DNA from: Roseicyclus sp. | GTDB lineage: Bacteria; Pseudomonadota; Alphaproteobacteria; Rhodobacterales; Rhodobacteraceae | Assembly (NCBI GenBank): GCA_018401055.1 | Contig: JAGYLB010000112.1 | Span: 62,001-126,000, forward strand | Reading direction: 5' to 3' | Length of the DNA stretch: 64,000 nt | Shown: one piece after another, positions 49,683 through 59,025 of the stretch | Layout of the letters: each line of letters starts with the position of its first letter | How positions within the stretch are numbered: the stretch's first letter is position 1 | Program-made: the position numbers and the translations under genes | The notes under the pieces: model-generated | Database searches by the model: none | What the model was told of the DNA's origin: nothing | What the model saw: the letters and a program-made list of their open reading frames with translations, nothing else

Positions 49683-50560
49683 CAATCCCACTCCGCGCGC
49701 GCGGTCATGCCGAGGTATCCCTCGGGCGTGGCGGTGCCCAATTCCATCGACTTGCCGCTGGCGCTGAGCTTGCCCTGCAGCCGCAGGTCATGGGTGTGGA
49801 ACATCGGATGCACGCCGCGAAAGCTGAAGCGCTTGGGCGGCACGCCGGTATGCCGCTTGGCGGTTTCCATCAGCATGATCGCCTGCATCGGGCCATGGGT
49901 GACAAGCGCGGGGTATTTCTCGACCTCGCGCGCATAGGGCAGGTCGTAGTGGATGCGGTGCGCGTTGTAAGTCGCGGCGGAAAAACGGAACAGCCGCGCC
50001 TCGTTGATCGTGACGGTCTCGTCGAAATCGGGGTTTTCCAGTGAGGGCAGGCGTTTGGGCGGCGTGAAGACCTCGGGGATGTGGAGATAGACGATATCCT
50101 GTTCTTCTTCGACGAAACTGCCGGTCTCGCCTTCGATCTGGTGGCCGACGGTGACAAAGACCATGTCGCCCGTCCCCCCCGTCTTGGCCTTGACCGAGCG
50201 GATCACCGACTTGCGCCTGAGCCGTTCGCCGATACGGAGCGAGCCGTGAAAGGTCAGCGAGCCCGCCGCCCACATCCGCCGCTTGAAGGCCAGCGGCGGC
50301 AGGAAATTGCCCAGTTCCGGGTGGCCGTCCTGCCCCAGTTGGGCCAGCGGGACAAACTCGGGGAAGGCCGCCCAGTGCCACAGGCGTGGCAAGAGCCCGC
50401 CGCGCCGCGTGTCGCGGGGCAAGGACAGCGGGTGGGAGACCGCCGCACTCATCATGCCCGCCAGTTCGGGCGTGAGACACCCCCAGCGTTCCTCGGTCCG
50501 GCCGACCCAATCCTCGGCCTCGCGCAATGCAACCATGGGAAATGTCTCCAGTTTCGTCAT
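49682..50560 (-). CDS. meh: MaoC/HTD2-like hydratase, probable mesaconyl-C4-CoA hydratase
   Basis: A 292-residue double hot-dog protein. The N-terminal hot-dog contains LTFHGSLRIGERLRRKSVI; the C-terminal one has the hydratase motif FRFSAATYNAHRIHYDLPYA and LVTHGPMQAIMLM. This is the FAS1-like dehydratase/Meh group, which hydrates mesaconyl-C4-CoA to citramalyl-CoA. It overlaps mtkB by 4 bp. Assignment rests on family plus neighbours. Confidence 0.75.
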   Translation of the reverse strand: MTKLETFPMVALREAEDWVGRTEERWGCLTPELAGMMSAAVSHPLSLPRDTRRGGLLPRLWHWAAFPEFVPLAQLGQDGHPELGNFLPPLAFKRRMWAAGSLTFHGSLRIGERLRRKSVIRSVKAKTGGTGDMVFVTVGHQIEGETGSFVEEEQDIVYLHIPEVFTPPKRLPSLENPDFDETVTINEARLFRFSAATYNAHRIHYDLPYAREVEKYPALVTHGPMQAIMLMETAKRHTGVPPKRFSFRGVHPMFHTHDLRLQGKLSASGKSMELGTATPEGYLGMTARAEWD

Positions 50561-51453
50561 GCTGCCGCCTTCATACCCAGCATGCGCGCCACTGTCTCGC
50601 CCATCGACGACGGGTTCGGGGCGACCATGATCCCTGCGTCTTGCAAGATCTCGACCTTTTCTTGCGCGCTTTCACCAAAAGCGCTGATGATCGCGCCCGC
50701 ATGCCCCATCTTGCGGCCCTTGGGCGCGGACAGACCCGCGACATAGGCCGCGACAGGCTTGGTCATGTGGTCGCGGACATAGGCCGCGGCTTCCGCCTCC
50801 TGCGGGCCGCCGATCTCGCCGATCATGATGACAGCATCGGTTTCCGGATCGTTTTCAAAGAGTTCGAGGATGTCCTTGAAGCTGGACCCATTGATCGGAT
50901 CGCCGCCGATCCCGATGGAGGAGGAGACGCCGATCCCCAGCGCCGACATCTGGCTGGCCGCCTCATAGCCCAGTGTGCCCGACCGGCCGACGATGCCGAC
51001 GCGGCCGGCCATGTAGATATGGGGCGGCATGATCCCATGAAGCCGATGCCGGGCTGATCATGCCCGCGCAATTCGGCCCGATCAGGCGCATCTTGCGCTC
51101 GCGCGGATAGCGCTTGAGGAAGCGTTTGACCTTCATCATGTCCTGCGCGGGCAGGCCATCGGTGACGCAGACGGCGGTACTGATGCTGCCCGCATCGGCG
51201 GCTTCCATGATCGCATCGGCGGCAAAGGCGGGCGGCACGAAGAGAAGCGAGGCATCGGCTCCCGTCGCCTCCACCGCCCCCGCACTGTGTTGAAGAGCGG
51301 GCGGCCCAAGAGCGTTTCGCCCCCCTTGCCCGGCGTGACGCCGCCCACGACATTCGTGCCGTATTCGATCATTTCCTCGGCATGGAACTGACCGATCCGG
51401 CCCGACATGCCCTGAACGATGATTTTCGTGTCCTTGGTGATGAGAATGGCCAT
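50557..51453 (-). CDS. mtkB: Malate/succinate-CoA ligase alpha subunit, two frameshifts
   Basis: A SucD-like subunit of 298 residues. CoA-binding N-terminus [20 protein letters not shown], and the phosphorylated His in [10 protein letters not shown]. Breaks near 51285 (FNTV / [11 protein letters not shown]) and near 51040 (GMISP / [11 protein letters not shown]) cancel out overall. SD TAAGGAGCGC just after the mtkA stop. Linkage with mcl favours malate over succinate as substrate. Confidence 0.78.
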
Positions 51454-51465
51454 GATGCGCGCTCC

Positions 51466-52642
51466 TTATTCGGCGGCGATGGGGGTGGGGCGGGGCGGCA
51501 CGGCGGTGCGGCGCGGCCTCGGCCAATGTGTCGGCAGAGATGAGGGGCAGGCCGGAGGTGCGGATGATCTCGCGCCCTTCCTCGACGTTGGTGCCCGACA
51601 GGCGGACCACGACGGGGAGCGTCAGACCGACCTCCTCGTAGGCCTGCACCACGCCCTTGGCGATCCAGTCACAGCGGTTGATGCCAGCGAAGATGTTGAC
51701 CAAGATCACGCTGACATTGGGATCGGTCAGCACGGTGCGAAAGGCGGTGACGACGCGCGCGGGGCTGGCCCCGCCGCCGATGTCGAGGAAGTTCGCAGGC
51801 TCGCCGCCGGCCAGTTTGATGGTGTCCATCGTGGCCATGGCAAGGCCTGCACCGTTGACGATGCAACCGATGTCACCCTCGAGGCCGACATAGGCGAGGC
51901 CCGCGTCATGGGCGCTGCTTTCGCGGGGGTCTTCCTGGCCTGGATCGCGCAAGGCCTCCACCTGCGGGCGGCGGTAGAGCGCGTTGGTGTCGAAGGACAT
52001 TTTCGCGTCCAACGCCACCAGATCGCCCGCGCCGGTGATGGCCAGCGGGTTGATCTCGACCATCATCGCGTCAAGGTCACGGTACGCGCGGTAGCAGGCG
52101 CGCAGCGTGGTGACGAATTGCCCGACCTGCCTGCCCGTCAGCCCAAGGCGAAAGGCGAGTTCGCGCGCCTGATAGTCGACAAGGCCTGCCGCGGGGTCGA
52201 TCACCATGCGCACAAGGCTGTCGGGGTCGTTTTCGGCCAGATCCTCGATCTCCATCCCGCCGTGCCCCGAGGCCACGATCATGATCCGCTCGGATTTCCG
52301 GTCGAGCACGAAACCCAGGTAGATCTCCTGCGCGATGTCGGTCGCTTCCTCGACCCAGAGGCGTTCGACGAGCTTACCGCCCGCGCCGGTCTGCTTGGTC
52401 ACCAGCGTGCGGCCCAGAAGGGTGGCGGCGAAGGCCCGCACTTCGGCCTCGGATTTGCACAGTTTCACACCGCCCGCCGCACCCCGACCGCCGGAATGGA
52501 TCTGCGCCTTGACCACGCAGGTGCCGCCCAACTGGCGGAAGGCATGCGCCGCCTGTTCGGGGCTGAAGGCGAGGTAGCCCTTCGGCACCGGCACGCCGAA
52601 ATCGGCGAGGATGGCCTTGGCCTGATGTTCGTGGATGTCCAT
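51466..52642 (-). CDS. mtkA: Malate/succinate-CoA ligase beta subunit, frameshifted at the end
   Basis: A SucC-like ATP-grasp subunit of about 392 residues: [52 protein letters not shown], and [11 protein letters not shown]. Near 51510 a GC pair is missing and the natural end [15 protein letters not shown] with TAA at 51466 is in the next frame. Together with MtkB it would make malyl-CoA for the adjacent lyase. Confidence 0.8.
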
Positions 52643-52667
52643 TACGATTCCTCCCTTTGATCGGCGG

Positions 52668-53621
52668 TCATTCTGCGGGCACGGCGCGGGCGGCGATGGC
52701 CTCGGCCATGTCGATCACGTTCTTGGCCATCTTTTCGCTGGCCGCGTCGATCATCTTGCCGTCAAGGCTCGCGGCCCCCTTGCCCTGCGCCTCGGCTTTG
52801 CGCAGTTCTTCGATGATACGGCGGGCGCGGGTCACCTCGGCCTCTGGCGGGCTGAAGACCTCGTTGGCATAGCCCACCTGGCTGGGGTGGATCGCCCATT
52901 TCCCCTCGCAGCCCAAAGCGGCGGCGCGGCGCGCGCCTGCCTTGTAGCCCTCGGGGTCCGAGAAATCGCCAAAGGGCCCGTCGATGGCGCGAAGCCCATA
53001 GGCGCGGCAGGCGATGACCATTCGCGTGATCGAGGCATGCCACTGATCGCCCGGGTAATCGGGGTTCAGCCCGCCGATATTGGTGGTGCGCGCCCGCATG
53101 GAGGCCGCGTAATCGGCCACGCCGAAATGCAGCGCCTCAAGCCTGCCGCCGAACTGCGCGATGGCCTCCACATTGGCCATGCCAAGCGCGGTTTCTATCA
53201 GCGCCTCAAGCCCCACGCGGGTCTGAACGCCGGTGCCCTGCTCGATCTGGTTCACCATCGCCTCGACCATGTAAAGGTCGGCGGTGACGCCCACCTTGGG
53301 CACCAAAAGCGTGTGCACGCGGTCGCCAGCCTGTTCCACCACATCCACCACGTCGCGGTACATGTAGTGGGTGTCGAGTCCATTGATCCGGACCGACACG
53401 GTCTTGCCCTTGGCGGCCCAGTCGATGTCGTTCAGCGCCTGGATCGCGTTCTTGCGGGCCTGCGCCTTTTCTGGGGGCGCGACCGCATCCTCCAGATCGA
53501 GAAAGACGTAATCGGCGGCGCTATCGGCGGCCTTGTCGATCATCGTGGGGTTGGAGGCCGGCACGGCCAGTTCCGAGCGTTGCAGGCGCTGGCGGCGAAG
53601 CGGGTGGAGCGTGTGGGACAT
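52668..53621 (-). CDS. mcl: Malyl-CoA/beta-methylmalyl-CoA/citramalyl-CoA lyase
   Basis: A 317-residue CitE-like TIM-barrel lyase. Arg near the N-terminus in [25 protein letters not shown] (Mg-binding), [36 protein letters not shown], and [14 protein letters not shown] are typical of Mcl1. It cleaves malyl-CoA to acetyl-CoA and glyoxylate and can act on beta-methylmalyl-CoA and citramalyl-CoA. Unusually no Shine-Dalgarno is visible before the ATG. Confidence 0.88.
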   Translation of the reverse strand: MSHTLHPLRRQRLQRSELAVPASNPTMIDKAADSAADYVFLDLEDAVAPPEKAQARKNAIQALNDIDWAAKGKTVSVRINGLDTHYMYRDVVDVVEQAGDRVHTLLVPKVGVTADLYMVEAMVNQIEQGTGVQTRVGLEALIETALGMANVEAIAQFGGRLEALHFGVADYAASMRARTTNIGGLNPDYPGDQWHASITRMVIACRAYGLRAIDGPFGDFSDPEGYKAGARRAAALGCEGKWAIHPSQVGYANEVFSPPEAEVTRARRIIEELRKAEAQGKGAASLDGKMIDAASEKMAKNVIDMAEAIAARAVPAE

Positions 53622-53645
53622 GGAAAGGGCTTTCGGAAAGGGGAT

Positions 53646-54134
53646 TTACGCGGCGGCGGTGGGGGCGTGCGGGGCGAGGCGGGCAAGACCCGCCGCCGGG
53701 CTGGCGATGATGATATCGGCATGGGCCGCGGCGGCGACGGAGGCGTTGATGGTGCTGGCATCGACGCAAAGGATCGCGTCGTGAAAGCTGTCGTCCAGCG
53801 CTCGGCGGACGATGACGGGATCGGTTTCGCCGTGCACGACCAGAACCGCCTTGATCGCCCCGAAGCGGTCGGCGCCAAGGTGGCGGGCAAGAGCACCCTC
53901 GGTCGGGGTTTCCAGCACGTCGACCGTCAGCCCGGCATCGGCAGCGATCCCGGCCCAGAGCAGGGTCAAGGGCCCAGCCACGGGGACCAGCACCCGGTCA
54001 CCGGGGGCAAGCTGAGTTGCGAGGGCGGCGGGCCATGCCGTTTCCGCCCGGCCGGGCAGGGCGCGAATCTCGGCCGTGGACGCCGCTTGGGATGCGGTGG
54101 TCGGGTCAGATCCAAGGGTCAGGCGATTTGGCAT
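53646..54134 (-). CDS. Truncated serine-glyoxylate aminotransferase-like protein lacking the PLP lysine
   Basis: A 162-residue product in one clean frame. AALATQLAPGDRVLVPVAGP, AIKAVLVVHGETDPVI and LCVDASTINAS align by eye with the N-terminal large domain of SgaA-type class V aminotransferases. Where those have the PLP lysine in a QKGL motif, this has ASPAAGLARLAP, and the protein stops 10 residues later. Start at 54134 after GAGGAG. It heads the mcl-mtk operon, where sga genes occur in serine-cycle bacteria. It cannot be a normal aminotransferase; a remnant or a repurposed binding protein are the options. Confidence 0.6.
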   Translation of the reverse strand: MPNRLTLGSDPTTASQAASTAEIRALPGRAETAWPAALATQLAPGDRVLVPVAGPLTLLWAGIAADAGLTVDVLETPTEGALARHLGADRFGAIKAVLVVHGETDPVIVRRALDDSFHDAILCVDASTINASVAAAAHADIIIASPAAGLARLAPHAPTAAA

Positions 54135-54208
54135 CAGCGGCTCCTCCAGTCGCGATTGGGGCACCATGCCTGCCGGACGGCCGGTTTCAAAACCGTTCCG
54201 GGTCCTGC

Positions 54209-54228
54209 TGTAAATGCGAGAATTTACA
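54209..54228. promoter_or_regulatory. Inverted repeat TGTAAAT-N6-ATTTACA, candidate ScfR operator
   Basis: Perfect 7-bp arms with a 6-bp spacer lie between the divergent sga-mcl operon (start 54134) and the ScfR gene (start 54273). Position and symmetry suggest the operator of the divergent regulator. The sequence resembles but is not the TTTGCAAA-type site reported for PccR. Confidence 0.5.
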
Positions 54229-54272
54229 TGCTATGATTTCCGTCAACTTGTGAACATTCGGGAATACACGCC

Positions 54273-55677
54273 ATGAAAACCTTCATCGGGCCCCGCCTGC
54301 GCCGGTTGCGTGTCGATCATGGTCAGACGCAGGCCCAGATGGGCAAGGCGCTGGGGATCTCGACCTCTTACGTCAACCTTTTGGAAAAGAACGAAAGATC
54401 GGTTTCCGTTCCGGTCCTGCTCAAGCTGTTCGAGACCTATGGCGTCGATTGGCGGGACTCGCCGATGATCGAGGACACCGCCCATCTGGCCGATCTGCGC
54501 GCCGCTTTGGCCGATCCGCTCTTCGAGGGCGACCGCCCCGATCTGGCACAAATGCGCGCCGCATTGACCCATGCGCCAGATCTGGCCACCTGCTTTCTGC
54601 GCCTGCACAGGTCCTATCTGGCGACGACCGACCAGTTGATGAGCGTCGTGGAAGTGGGCGACGGCGCGCGGGGTTTCCTGCACAGCTCGCCCGAGGAAAC
54701 CGTCCACACCTTCTTTCGCAAGAACCGCAACCATTTCCCCGCGCTCGAACAGGCGGCCGAGGCGTTTTGGGATGGTGCACCGCCCGCCACCGACGATACT
54801 TCGTGCCACGCTGAAACAACGGCGCTGGCGCGCTTGGGCCTGAGGGTGCAACTGGTGACGGTGGCCGACATGCCGCAGACGCTCCGCCAGTATGATGAGG
54901 CGCGGCGGCTCATTCTTCTATCAGAAGCGCTGGATCATCCGAACAGGGTCTTTCAGCTGGTTCATGTCGCGGGCCTGATCGAATTGCGCGCGATCTTTGA
55001 CGATCTGCTGACACAGGCGCAGTTGTCCGACGCTCAGGATCGTGCGCGCTGCCGGGTGGAACTGGCCAATTATTTCGCTGCCGCCGTGCTGATGCCTTAT
55101 GGGCCCTATCTCGCCGAGGCGCTGGCCTCGCGCTATGATTTCGACCATCTGGCGACCCGCTTCGGCGTCAGCTTCGAGCAGGCGGCGCACCGCGCCACCA
55201 CGCTGCAGCGGCGCGGAGCGCAGGGCGTGCCGTTCTTCTTCCTGCGCATCGACAAGGCGGGCAATGTTACCAAGCGGTTCAATTCGACAGATTTCCATCT
55301 GGCCGAACATGGCGGGGCCTGTCCGCGGCTGGAGGTGCACATGTCGTTCCGCACGCCCGGCCGCATCGTGCCGCAACTGGTGGAAATGCCTGACCAGAGC
55401 CGCTTCATGGTCTTCTCGCGCACCGTTGACCGCCCCAGTTTCGCCCGCCACACCCAAGACGTGCGGCTGGCCGTCGCCATCGGCTGTTCGGTCGATCACG
55501 CGGCAGCCATCGGCTACGCCGACACGCTGGCTCGCCGCGAATGCACCCGTGACCGAGATCGGCATCAATTGCCGGATCTGCCCGCGCGCCGCCTGCGACC
55601 AGCGCGCCCATCATGCCATCGTCATGACCGAACCGCTGGATGAGCGCCGCCGGGGGGCCACGCGCTATTCGGCCTGA
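54273..55677 (+). CDS. ScfR/PccR-type short-chain fatty acyl regulator, frameshifted near the end
   Basis: XRE helix-turn-helix at residues about 6-60 (RLRRLRVDHGQTQAQMGKAL, TSYVNLLEKNERSVS), a central IrrE/ImmA-like domain (ELANYFAAAVLMPYGPYLAE, FGVSFEQAAHRATTLQRRGA) and a C-terminal acyl-responsive domain closing in GINCRICPRAAC. The frame shifts near 55540; the Cys motif and the end to 55677 are in another frame. Restored length about 467. PccR of Rhodobacter sphaeroides, from the same family, activates propionyl-CoA carboxylase genes. It is expected to control the divergent mcl operon. Confidence 0.82.
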
Positions 55678-55828
55678 GGGGTCATCGCATTTGCAACGAA
55701 TATTGACAGCCCGCGCACCCCTGTGAGACAAGCGGCGCGGGCGACGGGCCGACCGCCGCCCCCCGCGGGCCGGGATTGTTTCGCTGCGTGAAGGGCACGT
55801 ACACGCAGTCCAGACAAGGGAGGACCCG

Positions 55829-56937
55829 ATGGGCCCTTTTCCGCATGACGCCCCCAAAGCGACCATAAACGCCCTCAACATCGCCGGAACCGACGGGTTC
55901 GAATTCGTCGAATTTGCCCATCCCGACCCGGCCGTGCTGGAGAGCCTGTTCACCGCGATGGGCTACACAGAGGTCGCGCGCCACAAGAGCCGCGACATCT
56001 CGCTCTACCGGCAGGGGGATATCACCTACCTGCTGAACCGGGACGCCGATGGCCATGCCGCGCGCTTCGTGGCCGAGCATGGCCCGTGCGCCCCCGCGAT
56101 GGCGTGGCGGGTGGTCGATGCGCAGCATGCGCTGAAATGCGCGCTCGAGTATGGGGCGCAGGAATACACCGGTCCGGGCAAGTCGCTGGATGTGCCCGCA
56201 GTCATCGGCATCGGCGGATCGCTTCTGGTATTTCCGTCGACATCTATGGTGAGGGCGGCAGCCCCTATGGTGCCGAATACGAATGGCTGGGCGCGGTGGA
56301 CCCGAAACCGCAAGGCGCAGGCTTCTACTACCTCGACCACCTCACGCATAACGTGCAGCGCGGCAACATGAGCACATGGTATGACTTCTACGCCAAGGCG
56401 TTCAATTTCCGCGAGATCCGGTATTTCGACATCAAGGGAAAGCAGACCGGCCTGTTTTCCCGCGCTCTGACCTCGCCTTGCGGCAAGATCCGCATCCCGA
56501 TCAACGAGAGTGCCGACGCGACCAGCCAGATCGAGGAATATTTGCGCGAATACAAGGGCGAAGGCATCCAGCACATCGCTGTCGCGACCAATGACATCTA
56601 TGCGAGCGTGGACAAGATCGCCGCCAACGGGATCGAATTCATGCCCGCGCCGCCGAAATCCTACTACGCGATGAGCCGCAAGCGCGTGCAGGGCCATGAG
56701 GAACCCATCGAGCGGATGATGCAGCACGGCATCTTGATCGACGGCGAGGGCGTGGTGGATGGCGGCATGACCCGCATCTTGCTGCAGATCTTTTCCAAGA
56801 CGGTGATCGGGCCGATCTTTTTCGAGTTCATCCAGCGCAAGGGCGATGACGGGTTCGGGGAAGGAAACTTCAAGGCGCTGTTTGAATCGATCGAGCAAGA
56901 CCAGATCGACCGGGGTGTCCTGAAGGCCGGAGAGTGA
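55829..56937 (+). CDS. hpd: 4-hydroxyphenylpyruvate dioxygenase, frameshifted
   Basis: A vicinal-oxygen-chelate Fe(II) enzyme converting 4-hydroxyphenylpyruvate to homogentisate. Iron ligands: His in LDHLTHNV, His in [12 protein letters not shown], Glu in [18 protein letters not shown]. The frame breaks near 56230 (GIGGSLL / [12 protein letters not shown]). Restored length about 369. SD AAGGGAGGA precedes the ATG. Operon with fahA and the Rieske gene. Confidence 0.92.
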
Positions 56938-58195
56938 GTTTGAACACCACCCATGACCCAGCGCGGCGCAGTTGGGTCGCCAGCGCCAATGCGCCGGGCT
57001 GCGATTTCCCGATCCAGAACCTGCCCTGGGGCGTGTTTTCCGAAGGGGACGGCACGCGGCGCATCGGTGTGGCCATCGGCGATCTGATCCTCGATGTGAC
57101 CGCCCTTGAGGCCGAGGGCGTGGTCGAACCCGCGCCGGGGGCGGGGTGTTCGGGGCGGGCGTGCTGAACCCTTTCATGGAACTGGGGCCTGCCGTCTGGT
57201 CGGCGACCCGTGCGGCGCTGGCCGACCTCTTGGACGCAAAAACCGGGGACCGCGCCTTGCCCTTGGTCGCGCAGGCGGATGCGGCGATGCACCTGCCCAT
57301 TTTCGTACGCAGCTTCACCGATTTCTACGCCTCGCGCGAGCATGCGACCAATGTGGGCACGATGTTTCGCGGGGCCGCAAACGCCTTGCCGCCGAACTGG
57401 TTGCATATGCCCATCGGCTACAACGGTCGGGCCTCGACCGTGGTGGTCTCGGGCACGGATATCCGCCGTCCATTGGGGCAACTCAAGGGGTCGGATGACG
57501 CCATGCCGCGCCTTGGACCGTCGCAAAAGCTCGATTTCGAGCTGGAACTGGGCGCGATTGTCGGCACCGGAAATCCCATGGGCCAGCCCGTCACGACCGC
57601 GCAGGCATGGGAGATGATCTTTGGCTTCGTTTTGCTCAACGACTGGTCGGCGCGCGATGTGCAGGTCTGGGAATATCAGCCGCTGGGGCCGTTCCAGTCC
57701 AAGGCCTTCGGCACCACGATCAGCCCTTGGGTGGTGACGCGTGACGCGCTGGCGCCGTTTGTGGTGCCTGTGCCTGAGCGTACGCTGCCCCTCTTGCCTT
57801 ATCTGCACGAGGACGCGCCCCATAACCTCGATCTGGACCTTGAGGTCGATCTGACGCCAAGCGGGCGGGGACCCACGACCATCACCCGCACCAATGCGCG
57901 TCATCTGTATTACTCGGCCGCCCAGCAGATCGCCCATCACGCGATTTCGGGCTGCGCGATGGAGACGGGCGACCTGATCGGATCGGGCACGATTTCGGGG
58001 CTCGCGCCCGGACAGCCGGGGCGCGCTCTTGGAACTGACGTGGAACGGGCGCGACCCGGTGGCGGTGGCGGGCGGCACGCGGACCTTCTGCAAGATGGCG
58101 ATACCGTCACGCTGCGCGGCTGGTGCGCGGGGCCCTATCGGCTGGGCTTCGGCGCATGCGAGGGCACCATCCTGCCCGCGCCGAACGCGCCATGA
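56934..58195 (+). CDS. fahA: Fumarylacetoacetase, frameshifted
   Basis: Full-size (about 420 residues) fumarylacetoacetase, the last enzyme of tyrosine catabolism, giving fumarate and acetoacetate. Patterns: [42 protein letters not shown] (Ca/Mg ligands), [19 protein letters not shown]. Breaks near 57140 and twice near 58010-58090 ([20 protein letters not shown] is out of frame). The GTG start overlaps the hpd stop (GTGA). hmgA and maiA are not in the window. Confidence 0.92.
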
Positions 58196-58552
58196 ACCGG
58201 GACGCCTGGCGTGATTTCCCCGGCGCGCCGCCCGAGGGCAGACGCATCTGTGCCGTCGCCGACTTGCCTGCCCACGGGTGTGATAAGCCATGACATCGAC
58301 GGTTTTCCGATCCTGCTGGTGGCAAGCCGCGAGGGGTTGCGCGCCTATGTCAACGCCTGCCCGCATCAATACCTGCCGCTTGACTGGCGGTCTGGCAATA
58401 TTTTGTCCGCGGATGGGGAAACGCTGCGCTGTTCCAACCATGACGCAGGGTTCGACGCCGGTACGGGGCAGGGCGTGGACGGGTTGGGGCAGGGATGTGC
58501 GCTGGACCCGGTGCCGGTTCGGCAGGCCGAGGGCTGGCTGCTGATCGGCTAG
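58192..58552 (+). CDS. Small Rieske [2Fe-2S] protein, frameshifted
   Basis: A single Rieske domain of about 120 residues with ligands Cys-x-His in VNACPHQYLPLDW and Cys-x2-His in LRCSNHDAGFDAGTG. An extra G near 58278 (CACGGGTGTG) splits the first 30 residues from the domain. It overlaps fahA (ATGA) and is fixed in the tyrosine operon. It could donate electrons or be an accessory to an aromatic oxygenase; no partner is seen. Confidence 0.8.
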
Positions 58553-59022
58553 GCTGACCGCGCGTTGCGGCGCACGATCGCCAGCGCCGCTTCGACCACG
58601 GACAGATCCGCGTCCGACAGCCCGCAAAACAGACGGGCCTCGTGGTCCCTGACCGCCGCCAGCGCCCGCCCGCACAGCGCCCGCCCCGCGCAGGTCACAT
58701 CCAGCGCATAGGCGCGCCGGTCGTCTTGCGCGCGCTTGCGCATCACGAGGCCGCGCTTTTCAAGCTCGTCGACGATCTGCACCAGATTGGGCCGTTCCAC
58801 CGCCATCAGCCGCGCCAGCTGCGCCTGGCTCAGGCCCGGGTTCCCCTCGACCAGCACGAGAGCGCTGAAGGTGATCATCCGCAGTTCGAAAGGCTTCAAC
58901 GTTTCGGCCAGATCGGCCTGCACCGTCATCCATGCGCGGCGCAAGCGGTAGCCCAGCAGCCCGTTCAGGGCCTCGTCCGTCTCGGTGCCTGCGGCAAGGC
59001 TGGGCGGGGGGGCGGTATCCAT
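58549..59022 (-). CDS. MarR-family regulator
   Basis: A 157-residue MarR winged-helix protein: FSALVLVEGNPGLSQAQLAR, LMAVERPNLVQIVDELEKRG (recognition helix) and QDDRRAYALDVT (wing). It begins 3 bp after the dctM stop, so it is the last gene of the TRAP operon, and it converges with the Rieske gene with a 4-bp overlap. Likely an autoregulating repressor of the transporter operon responding to an aromatic acid. Confidence 0.87.
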   Translation of the reverse strand: MDTAPPPSLAAGTETDEALNGLLGYRLRRAWMTVQADLAETLKPFELRMITFSALVLVEGNPGLSQAQLARLMAVERPNLVQIVDELEKRGLVMRKRAQDDRRAYALDVTCAGRALCGRALAAVRDHEARLFCGLSDADLSVVEAALAIVRRNARSA

Positions 59023-59025
59023 GGT

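Noticed and set aside
50963..52642. A 559-codon frame that looks like a SucC-SucD fusion.
   Set aside because: It arises from the missing GC pair near 51510 and the break near 51285; normal stop, SD and start for two separate subunits are present in the other frames.
55690..55696. TTTGCAA before hpd as a PccR-type site.
   Set aside because: Only a single half-site is present, without the second copy expected for such an operator, and the context is tyrosine catabolism.
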